From NCBI GenBank assembly GCA_001025035.1, contig LCZK01000001.1, forward strand, positions 1 to 64,000: a DNA stretch of 64,000 nucleotides, written 5' to 3'. The DNA comes from Actinobacteria bacterium IMCC26207 (GTDB lineage Bacteria > Actinomycetota > Acidimicrobiia > Acidimicrobiales > Microtrichaceae). The notes beneath the pieces were generated by a model that was not told the DNA's origin, made no database searches, and saw only the letters and a list, made by a program, of their open reading frames with translations. This document shows positions 35,608 through 42,688 of the stretch, piece after piece. The translations under genes were made by a program, and so were the position numbers. The first letter of the stretch is position 1. The number at the start of each line of letters is the position of its first letter.

Positions 35608-37410
35608 GTGACTGCTGAAGTAAAGCGAGTCTCAAATATTCTTGATCGTCGCTTTGAGGGGCACTGGAAGCAGGCCGAGACTGGCCTGTACGTGCTGGCG
35701 GCCATTGCCGCTTGGATCGTTCGATTTGTTCAAGACGATGCGTTTATAACGTATCGATATGCGCGCAATCTGGCCCGAGGTAATGGCCTGGTCTTCAATC
35801 CTGGAGAGCGTGTAGAGGGTTACACGAATTTTTTGTGGACGCTCATGCATGTCATCCCAGAGAAGCTGGGGTGGTCTTCGCCGATCTTTAGCCAAGTCAT
35901 TGGTATTGCGCTCATGGTGGCCACTGTTGCAGTCACGCTTCGGCTAGCTCGACGGTTGTTCAGTAGCCAATCTTTTGGATTTCTCGTAGCCCTGACTCTG
36001 CTGGCGAATATGACGTTCCTGACCTACGCCACGGGCGGGCTTGAGACCATGCAGCAAACACTGTTGGTGGTCTCAGTAGCGGCGCTGTTGTTGCCAGTCA
36101 CTGAGAGTGCGACTGGAGTAGCTGCGCGCCGCGTGGGGGCTGGGCTGTGCGCCGGACTCGCTGTGCTCACGCGAATGGATTCCGTGGTGCTCATCACAGT
36201 CTGGATTCTGGTGTATCTGATTGCGCTCTGGCGTCTTGAAGCAGGCAGCAGTGATGCAGGTATTCGTGACACTGGCAGCGAAGCAAATCCAGTGAAGGCC
36301 GTGGTTGTTGCTGCGCTGCAGATCGGTGTGCCGGCAGCAGTATTGGTGCTGCCTTGGTTTGTCTGGAAGCTCTCGTATTACGGCAACTTGTTGCCCAATA
36401 CGTTCTACGCGAAGTCTGCGGCGAACCCGCTGGTCCCACCTTTATACGGCTTGTTCTACATAGCGGCGTTCTTTGTCTCGTATGCAGCGTTCTTGTTGAT
36501 TGGCCGGTTCCGTCGCCAGCGCAAAGCACTCTTTGCTGTTCCCGGAGTTGCGCAGGTAATGGCAGTGATTCCCGTCTGGTTCCTCTATATCTGCGCAGTT
36601 GGCGGTGACTTTATGGAGTACCGATTTATGGTGCCCGTGCTGCCGGTGTTGGCCATGGTTGCGGCCTACCTGATCGATGAATACAAGAGCCCGCGCAAAG
36701 AAGTGCTGCTCATCGTGGTGCTGTTGTTCTTCTCGGGAATTCATCGGGTGATGCCAACCATCATTCCGTACCCGGTGTTGACGTTTACAGAGTTGAGTCA
36801 TTGGCCAAATGAGTCCACCACCTCTTGGAAGGGTAAGGGGGAGTTGCTTGCCACGGAGTTCCCTGGTGGAGCGGATCTAGCGGGGCAACCTGTGTTGGCA
36901 GTGGCGCCGCTTGGGGTGTTGCCGTATTTCGCCGACCTTCCCACGATTGACATGTTGGGTTTGACCGATCCTGTTACCGCGCGGACTGGTTACCCCATCA
37001 ATCCGTACTATCCAGGTCACGTGCGAATGGCGACGGTGCAGCATCTGATTGATCAGGGAGCGAACCTGGTGCTGGCTCAACCCGGAGCAACAGACCCAGA
37101 GGCGGGTCGGGACTCGTATCGATTATCGGAACTGACCTTCCTGTATCCGAGCGCTGACCTGAATGATCTGCCTGATACTGCGCAGGTGATTGAAATTCCG
37201 CAGATTGACGGCAAAGTCTGGCTGGTGATTTATCTGACTCCGAACGCCAAGGTTGACGCAGCGATTGAGCGCAATGGGTGGAACGTGTATCCGATTGATC
37301 ACACCTGTGTGATTGAAGATATGGATGTCGTCGCAGGATCGGGGCCGTTCGTGGACTTTGCCAATGGCATGTCTCGAATGGTTGGCGAGCGAACCTGCCC
37401 GCAGACCTAG
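35608..37410 (+). CDS. Polytopic membrane glycosyltransferase, AftB-like (GT-C)
   Basis: This is about 600 residues with roughly ten hydrophobic segments in the first 400 and a soluble C-terminal domain. The first extracytoplasmic loop has FVQDDAFITYRYARNLARG and NPGERVEGYTNFLWT, which match the mycobacterial AftB family of polyprenyl-phosphate-arabinose-dependent transferases. The DD pair would be the catalytic acid. It probably adds arabinose or another sugar to a cell-wall glycan or glycoprotein outside the membrane. I chose the GTG at 35608 after TTGGGG; a TTG at 35587 is the longest alternative. It is convergent with an acyltransferase gene that may modify the same glycan. Confidence 0.7.
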   Translation: MTAEVKRVSNILDRRFEGHWKQAETGLYVLAAIAAWIVRFVQDDAFITYRYARNLARGNGLVFNPGERVEGYTNFLWTLMHVIPEKLGWSSPIFSQVIGIALMVATVAVTLRLARRLFSSQSFGFLVALTLLANMTFLTYATGGLETMQQTLLVVSVAALLLPVTESATGVAARRVGAGLCAGLAVLTRMDSVVLITVWILVYLIALWRLEAGSSDAGIRDTGSEANPVKAVVVAALQIGVPAAVLVLPWFVWKLSYYGNLLPNTFYAKSAANPLVPPLYGLFYIAAFFVSYAAFLLIGRFRRQRKALFAVPGVAQVMAVIPVWFLYICAVGGDFMEYRFMVPVLPVLAMVAAYLIDEYKSPRKEVLLIVVLLFFSGIHRVMPTIIPYPVLTFTELSHWPNESTTSWKGKGELLATEFPGGADLAGQPVLAVAPLGVLPYFADLPTIDMLGLTDPVTARTGYPINPYYPGHVRMATVQHLIDQGANLVLAQPGATDPEAGRDSYRLSELTFLYPSADLNDLPDTAQVIEIPQIDGKVWLVIYLTPNAKVDAAIERNGWNVYPIDHTCVIEDMDVVAGSGPFVDFANGMSRMVGERTCPQT

Positions 37411-37430
37411 CTGTCTTGCTGTGCTGCTAG
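37407..37430. terminator. Inverted repeat holding both convergent stop codons
   Basis: CTAGC (37407-37411) and GCTAG (37426-37430) enclose 14 bases. The left arm contains the TAG stop of the AftB-like gene and the right arm contains the complement of the TAG stop of the acyltransferase gene. The stem is short and has no T-tract. Confidence 0.3.
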
Positions 37431-37463
37431 TCGGCCAGCGGGGTTGTGTCTTGCTGTGCTGCT
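37412..37463. repeat. 17-bp direct repeat at the acyltransferase 3' end
   Basis: TGTCTTGCTGTGCTGCT occurs at 37412-37428 and again at 37447-37463 (35-bp period), covering the stop codon of the minus-strand acyltransferase. A third partial copy (CACGCTGTGCAG) follows. Confidence 0.6.
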
Positions 37464-38710
37464 GCGTCACGCTGTGCAGTACCTGAAGCACCGGGGGTAG
37501 ACATGCGCGTCTTGAGTTTCATGGCGGGCTTCTCGACCCAGCGATGGGCAATCTCGGTGCACAGCGCTAGGAGCGGCAAGTAAAGAAGGAGCGCTAAGGC
37601 CTGAGACTTGCGTCCCACAGTTTCAATCAGCAGCACTCCGAGCGGAACGTGGATGAGGTACAGGCCGTAACTGCGGACTCCGACGGCGGTGAACGCCTTG
37701 AAGGAGAGAATCGGAACCAGCCAATGATCTCTGCAGCGAATCAGGGTGAGAACCAAGATTGCGACGCAGGCTGATACCACGCTGAATCCGAATTCGCCCC
37801 AGTACAGGCCGTCATGAAGAGAGCCGCCTTTGGGCACAAGATAGGGAATATACAGGCCGAATAACTTTGCGAAGTAGGTGCCCGACAAGACCACGGCCAC
37901 CATGACGAACACGGCAGCCGTGGCGACATGACCCATAATTTTTGAGACACGGGGCGACCAACTGCTGGGCATATGAGCGTTCAGGAAAGCGACGGCTACA
38001 CCGATCAGCAGTGCATCGGGTCGCTGATACCAAGCAAAGTTGGGTCCTACGTGGCCGGTCAAGCGAGCAATGCCGATGAACAGCCATGCAGCCAGAAAGC
38101 CGACGACGAGGGCTTTGGTTTTTCTGAACCGGATAATCAACAGAATGAGCAGCACGCCGAACAGGTAGAAGTGTTCCTCTACAGAGAGCGACCAGAGTTG
38201 GATCAGCGGTCTGATTGGTGCTTCTCCGCCGCCAACGAGTTCCTTATGTACGGGGTGAACTACGTGGTAGGTGTAGGTGCCACCGGCAAGAACGTCGCTG
38301 ATGGTTCGATCGAGCAACTCCCGCTCGTTAAACATCAAGTGGATTGCCAACACGGCAAGGAACGTCAAGATCAACACCATGTAGAGCATGGGCAGGAGCC
38401 GCAAGGCTCGCCTGGTGTAGAACCGCCGAACGTCAACTCTTCCCGATCGGCGTCCCTCTTCCAAGATGAGCGTGGTGATGAGAAAGCCACTCACTACAAA
38501 GAACATGTCAACGCTCGAAGCAAAGGATGCAAACGGCTTAAAGGCGGCGTGCGTCAGAATGACGAGCATTATGCCGATGCCGCGAAGTCCATCGAGCGGC
38601 GGGAAGTAGCCAAGCTTGTCGGCATTCGAGATGAACTGCGGAGATTGGTCTACGGCTGGCTGAGCGCCTGATCCACCTGATTCGACTGTCTCGTTTGTCT
38701 CGTCTGCCAC
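37427..38710 (-). CDS. Acyltransferase 3 family membrane protein (OafA-like)
   Basis: This is a 427-residue integral membrane acyltransferase with about ten hydrophobic segments. The family signatures are PPLDGLRGIGIMLVILTHA (catalytic His in the first segment), DMFFVVSGFLIT and RRFYTRRALRLLP. SLSVEEHFYLFGVLL is another conserved loop. Such proteins O-acetylate surface polysaccharides, peptidoglycan or antibiotics. No SGNH domain is fused. The last 30 residues are Ala/Gln/Thr-rich and low complexity. The upstream region contains four copies of a 9-bp element. It is convergent with the AftB-like gene, suggesting a shared cell-wall glycan role. Confidence 0.88.
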   Translation of the reverse strand: MADETNETVESGGSGAQPAVDQSPQFISNADKLGYFPPLDGLRGIGIMLVILTHAAFKPFASFASSVDMFFVVSGFLITTLILEEGRRSGRVDVRRFYTRRALRLLPMLYMVLILTFLAVLAIHLMFNERELLDRTISDVLAGGTYTYHVVHPVHKELVGGGEAPIRPLIQLWSLSVEEHFYLFGVLLILLIIRFRKTKALVVGFLAAWLFIGIARLTGHVGPNFAWYQRPDALLIGVAVAFLNAHMPSSWSPRVSKIMGHVATAAVFVMVAVVLSGTYFAKLFGLYIPYLVPKGGSLHDGLYWGEFGFSVVSACVAILVLTLIRCRDHWLVPILSFKAFTAVGVRSYGLYLIHVPLGVLLIETVGRKSQALALLLYLPLLALCTEIAHRWVEKPAMKLKTRMSTPGASGTAQRDAAAQQDTTPLAD

Positions 38711-38730
38711 GCCCTACATCCCCTCTGGCC

Positions 38731-38777
38731 TGTGCCCTTACCCATGTGCCCTGTGTGTGCCCTGTGTATGTGCCCTG
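38731..38777. repeat. Four copies of TGTGCCCT upstream of the acyltransferase gene
   Basis: TGTGCCCTK occurs at 38731, 38745, 38756 and 38769 with spacing of 11-14 bp. The cluster lies 20-67 bp ahead of the acyltransferase start codon. It could be slipped-strand duplication or a repeated regulator site. The rest of the 209-bp gap (38711-38919) shows nothing else I can support. Confidence 0.45.
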
Positions 38778-38919
38778 TGCGCGAATTCTTGGGCGCTAGT
38801 TCTTTGCCACTGAGAGGTTTACCCTACCGGCTCGGTCAGCGTCTCCCCCCTCGCAGAGAGTAGGGAACTGCCGTGTGGTTGCTGGCGGTGGGCTGTTCGG
38901 TGAGCTGGTCGATGGCTGG

Positions 38920-40503
38920 TTATGCGTTGATGAGGTTGGTGAGGAGGCCGGCGAGGTAGACGTCGGCGGCGTAGTGGGTGAGTTTTTGTCCGCGGGTGGT
39001 GGATTTGGGTGTGTCGGGGTTGATGTGTGGTGGTGGTTTGGGTGGGTGGGGGATGTTTTTGGGGTGTTGTTGTTGGAGTTGTGGGATTGCTGTGTTGGCT
39101 GGGGTTGCTGTGTTGGCTGTGTTGTTGTTTTGGATTGCAGCAGCAGCTGTGGTGGTTGCTGTGGTGGTTGTTCCGAGGCAGGTGTTGTTGTTCCAGAAGG
39201 TGAAGATTTGGTTGTTGTTGGTGGTGATTGTCCAGTGTTGGGTGTGGAGTTCGTTGTGGTGGTATTGGCAAAGAAGTATGAGATTTTCTAGTGAAGTGGT
39301 TCCGCCGGTTGAGTGGTAGTTGACGTGGTGGGCTTTGAGGTAGCGGTTTTGGGTGCAGCCTGGGAATTCGCAGGTTCCTTGGCCGCCTGAGCGGTAGTTG
39401 AGTGCTCGGCGTTGTTGGCGGGTTGCGGTTCTGGTGGTGTTGGATAGCCAGAGTGGGACTCCGTTGTGTTGGATGAGGAGTTGCATGTTGGCGTGGGTGA
39501 GGTATGCGGCGATTTCTTTGTTGGTGAGGTGTTGGCCTGTTTGGGTTATGAAGCATTGGGTGCCGAGTTGGGTGGGTTTTGTGGGTGTGTAGTCGATTCC
39601 TATGATGTTGGCGAGGGTTTGTACGTCGAGGTTGATTTGGATGTTGAAGTGTTCGCCGTTGGTGTGTCGAATGCCTGCATCGTGGGTGTGATCGAGCATG
39701 GTTTGGGCGAGGCGTTGCGCTATTTGATTCGCGTTGAGTTTGATGGGCGGTGCAACAGGCGCGGCGGGTGCAGCCTCCCCGTCTGACGCAACAGGTGCGG
39801 CCTCCATGTCAGGTGTGTCGTGTGCGGCTTCTGTTTGAGTGGTTGCTTTGGCTGCTGCCCAGGCTTGTTGGAGTAGGGCGGTGGTGATGGGATCGAGTGC
39901 TGCGTCGATGCGTCCGCGGCCTTGGTGGTCCTGCCAGGTTCGCCAGTAGTAATCAGGGTCTGGACTGTCCGGATCACGGTTGTCAGGGTCCGGGGCTGTG
40001 TTGTCTGGGTCGTCGACACTGCCTGAGCTGTCTGGTTGTGGTGCGTGTCTTTTGTAGGTTGCTAGGAGTCGGGTGGCTTGGGCTGGGGTGCAGTTCAAGA
40101 TGAGATCTGAGATTGCTGCTTGGTTATCTGGGGTTGAGATACGCGTTGCGTGTTCTAACAGCCCCAGTGAGACACGGCCTTGGAGCGCATGGTTATGGAG
40201 CGCGGGGATGGTGGTGAGGTTGGTTGCAATGGTTGTGTAGCGGCGGGCTTCTGTTGGGGTGAATTTGGTGCGTACCGACACCCACTGGGCAAAGTTTTTG
40301 TATCCGTTGCCTTTCCAGTGTTCTCCGTTGTTGTACTCGGCGAGTGTTGTGACGAGTTGGGCTTGCAGGATGTGGATATGTGCTGCGAGGACACCAATGC
40401 GATCATTCAGAACACTCTCATCTTCTGGTGCGTGACCATCTTCTGGTGCGTGACCATCTTCTGGTGGGTGACCATCTTCTCGTGGTTGGTCGTGTTCTGA
40501 CAT
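38920..40503 (-). CDS. DUF222/13E12-type HNH endonuclease-like protein
   Basis: It belongs to the actinobacterial REP13E12 family, thought to be mobile or selfish. From the ATG at 40503 there are 527 residues. A repetitive acidic start (HAPEDG repeats) precedes the helical DUF222 domain (about 35-330). The HNH motif follows: GTCEFPGCTQNRYLKAHH, then CQYHHNELHTQHW. A long Gln/Asn/Pro/Thr-rich tail occupies the last 130 residues. The coding strand is very rich in A and C, giving base composition unlike the neighbours and suggesting transfer. A LexA-type box sits inside its promoter. Longer frames starting at 40539 begin within the -35 box. Confidence 0.85.
   Translation of the reverse strand: MSEHDQPREDGHPPEDGHAPEDGHAPEDESVLNDRIGVLAAHIHILQAQLVTTLAEYNNGEHWKGNGYKNFAQWVSVRTKFTPTEARRYTTIATNLTTIPALHNHALQGRVSLGLLEHATRISTPDNQAAISDLILNCTPAQATRLLATYKRHAPQPDSSGSVDDPDNTAPDPDNRDPDSPDPDYYWRTWQDHQGRGRIDAALDPITTALLQQAWAAAKATTQTEAAHDTPDMEAAPVASDGEAAPAAPVAPPIKLNANQIAQRLAQTMLDHTHDAGIRHTNGEHFNIQINLDVQTLANIIGIDYTPTKPTQLGTQCFITQTGQHLTNKEIAAYLTHANMQLLIQHNGVPLWLSNTTRTATRQQRRALNYRSGGQGTCEFPGCTQNRYLKAHHVNYHSTGGTTSLENLILLCQYHHNELHTQHWTITTNNNQIFTFWNNNTCLGTTTTATTTAAAAIQNNNTANTATPANTAIPQLQQQHPKNIPHPPKPPPHINPDTPKSTTRGQKLTHYAADVYLAGLLTNLINA
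40419..40490 (-). repeat. 18-bp x4 coding tandem repeat
   Basis: Four 18-bp units (40419-40436, 40437-40454, 40455-40472, 40473-40490; plus-strand pattern CATCTTCTGGTGCGTGAC) encode HAPEDG-like hexapeptides at the N terminus of the HNH protein. The outermost unit is the most diverged. Confidence 0.75.
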
Positions 40504-40509
40504 ACCCAT

Positions 40510-40539
40510 ACGGTAATCGAACGTATGTTCTGTTCTCAA
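40510..40539 (-). promoter_or_regulatory. SOS (LexA) box inside the HNH gene promoter
   Basis: On the minus strand TTGAGA (40539-40534), 18 bp and TACCGT (40515-40510) form a promoter six bases ahead of the ATG at 40503. The spacer contains CAGAACATACGTTCGA (40532-40517). This matches the actinobacterial LexA consensus TCGAAC-N4-GTTCGA at 10 of 12 fixed positions. LexA bound here would block RNA polymerase. Mycobacterial 13E12 genes are known to carry SOS boxes. Confidence 0.7.
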
Positions 40540-40638
40540 CTGATTAAAAAGAAAACACCAAAGAAAACTGTGGCAACTCTCGAAGGTGCGAACCGGAGAA
40601 GTGAGGTCACGCGCAGACTGAAGGCCTAACTTCTACCT

Positions 40639-41304
40639 ATGGACCTATCTGAAGCCATGCGCACAACTGGGGCCACTAGGAACTTCACCGAGGAACCGGT
40701 GAGCGATGAGGTGTTGCATTCCATTCTTGATGACGCACGCTTCGCACCGAGCGGTGGCAACCGTCAGGGTTGGCGTGTAGCAGTCATTCAAGATCCAAAC
40801 CTGAGGACGCAGCTCGGCGAACTCTGTTCGCCTGCGTGGGGCGAATACATGGCTCAGGTGGCTGCGGGCGAGATTCCGTTCTCTATGGTTCACCCAACCC
40901 AGGTTGACTTGAAATCCGCGGCTGAAAACCCGCCGAACAATCCGCTGCTTGATGATCTAGCCACTGCTCCGGTGGTGCTCGTGGTTGCTGTGGATCTTGA
41001 GGTGTTGGCAGTCACTGACAGAGATCTTGATCGACCCTCTGTAGTAGCGGGAGGGTCGGTGTATCCGTTCTGTCAGAACCTCATGCTTGCGGCGCGTGCC
41101 CATGGTCTTGGTGGTGTGATGACCACCTTCCTCGCTCGAGCAGAGACTCAGATCGGCCCGCTACTCAAGTTGCCGACCAACCATGCACTTGCCGCTCTGA
41201 TTGTGCTGGGTGTACCGCAGCATCAGGTGACGCGCCTGAAGCGAAATCCAGTCGAGCAGTTCAGCAGCATCGATAGATTCGATGGTGAAGAGTTTGTCCT
41301 CTGA
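40639..41304 (+). CDS. Nitroreductase-family flavoprotein
   Basis: This is a 221-residue FMN-dependent oxidoreductase of the nitroreductase fold. The N-terminal helix and FMN-phosphate region read RTTGATRNFTEEPVSDEVL and ARFAPSGGNRQGWRVAVI. A second FMN-contact block is GGSVYPFCQNLMLAARAHGLGG, and the C terminus has ALIVLGVPQH followed by RLKRNPVEQF, the typical family ending. The natural substrate is unknown. TAACTT lies six bases before the ATG, consistent with a leaderless transcript. Its last 23 bp overlap the ATP-grasp gene, so the two proteins are probably made together. Confidence 0.8.
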   Translation: MDLSEAMRTTGATRNFTEEPVSDEVLHSILDDARFAPSGGNRQGWRVAVIQDPNLRTQLGELCSPAWGEYMAQVAAGEIPFSMVHPTQVDLKSAAENPPNNPLLDDLATAPVVLVVAVDLEVLAVTDRDLDRPSVVAGGSVYPFCQNLMLAARAHGLGGVMTTFLARAETQIGPLLKLPTNHALAALIVLGVPQHQVTRLKRNPVEQFSSIDRFDGEEFVL

Positions 41305-42688
41305 GCCTTCGGTCTCTGAGCAAGACTGGCGGAGCGCAGCCCAGGAGTTTGCCGCCGGTCGATCGCTGGTCGTGATTGGTCTCAATCAGAATCAAACCGC
41401 AGCATTCGCCAGCCTCTCGGGTCTTGGCGGGCAGGTGGTTGGCTCATTAGCAGTCACACCCGGGGGTGGAATGACTTCGAGTGCGCTCGGGTCTCGGCTG
41501 AACATCACCAGTGCCACACCCAGCATTCTTGACCATACAGTCAGGGGGTTTGCTCAAGCTCTGAGCACGAGCGCATGCGGAGCGAGGAACTTCTTAGACA
41601 AAGTTGATCCGACACGATCGGCTCTAGTGGTGTCCTACTTGCCAGTGCCGTATTCGGTTCTGAACGGTCGCGAGACAACGAGCCCCGACTCTGCGCTCAC
41701 CATGCATCTTGAGAGTAAATCAGTTGCAAAGGACCTTCTCGATTTGGCAGTACCAGCACTGCCCTCACTCAGACTGGATGCTCAAGCAGCGGAAGATTGG
41801 TGGGAGACAGCAACAGCGCAATTAGGTTCGGATCGACTTGTTGTTCAAGATGCTGGCCTGAGCTCAGGTGGGTCGGCTACGTACATCTGCAGCCGTGCCG
41901 AGCAGGTGCCAGCGCTAGATGAGGTGCTCGTTGCTCCCTATGCCACGGGCCGCCCCTGCAGTGTGATGGGCATAGTTTCTGCAGGCTCAACGCTGGTGCT
42001 ACCCGCCGCTCGGCAAATCATCGCGGTGGACGACAAGAATCGACCGAGCTATCAGGGCAACATCACTGGTGAGGCTTGGTCCGAGGAATCTAGAGCCGGG
42101 ATTGAGGCCGAGGTGAAAGCCGTAGGGGGTGTGCTGGCCAAACAAGGTTTTGTGGGCCCATTCGGACTCGACTTCATCGAACTCACTCCAAAGGACCGCC
42201 GATACATCGATCTGAACCCACGCATCATCGGTCTAGCTGTGAGCTTCGCTCAGTTGCTTTGGCCTCGCACAGAGACTCCGCCCATGGCGGCCATGCTCAC
42301 TGCAGGTAGTTGGGGGAGCGAGGCGCGCGAAGAACTAGGTCGAGCCATTCATGAGGCAGCGATCAGGCGGCCGCTTGCCCGAGTCTGGCTGACGAGTACT
42401 GCGAGAGCTACAGGACCGCCGAGAGAACTTCCGCGAGCCGGAACGCTCTACCTTGATCCAAACCAGCCCCAGTTGCTTTCCGCAGCCGCAACATCAACAA
42501 GCTTTCCCGTTCTGTGGCAACCGCTTGCGAGTGAGAACAGCACACTCAATGTTGGCGACTTGGCGGTACTCGGAAGCCTCTACTGTGACCCGCCCGTAAT
42601 CGATTCGCTCATCAAGAAGTTCGGTCTCAATGACTGGATGTCGAAGCTCACTGAATCACTTGAATCGGTGTTACGAACCCAGCCATAG
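41282..42688 (+). CDS. ATP-grasp domain protein of unknown substrate
   Basis: This 468-residue protein has no close named family I can recall. The C-terminal part of an ATP-grasp fold is visible: VLVAPYATGRPCSVMGIV (binding loop), then GFVGPFGLDFIEL and DRRYIDLNPRI, where the acidic residues and Asn would bind metal-ATP. The N-terminal 140 residues look like a Rossmann-type pre-ATP-grasp domain. Such enzymes ligate a carboxylate to an amine or thiol. The 23-bp overlap with the nitroreductase gene suggests the pair modifies the same molecule. Its end overlaps the convergent membrane-protein gene by 18 bp. Confidence 0.6.
   Translation: MVKSLSSEPSVSEQDWRSAAQEFAAGRSLVVIGLNQNQTAAFASLSGLGGQVVGSLAVTPGGGMTSSALGSRLNITSATPSILDHTVRGFAQALSTSACGARNFLDKVDPTRSALVVSYLPVPYSVLNGRETTSPDSALTMHLESKSVAKDLLDLAVPALPSLRLDAQAAEDWWETATAQLGSDRLVVQDAGLSSGGSATYICSRAEQVPALDEVLVAPYATGRPCSVMGIVSAGSTLVLPAARQIIAVDDKNRPSYQGNITGEAWSEESRAGIEAEVKAVGGVLAKQGFVGPFGLDFIELTPKDRRYIDLNPRIIGLAVSFAQLLWPRTETPPMAAMLTAGSWGSEAREELGRAIHEAAIRRPLARVWLTSTARATGPPRELPRAGTLYLDPNQPQLLSAAATSTSFPVLWQPLASENSTLNVGDLAVLGSLYCDPPVIDSLIKKFGLNDWMSKLTESLESVLRTQP

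Noticed and set aside
38819-39556. 245-codon minus-strand frame rich in His, Pro and Gln
   Set aside because: It is a second frame of the C/A-rich HNH gene; its low-complexity composition follows from the base skew.
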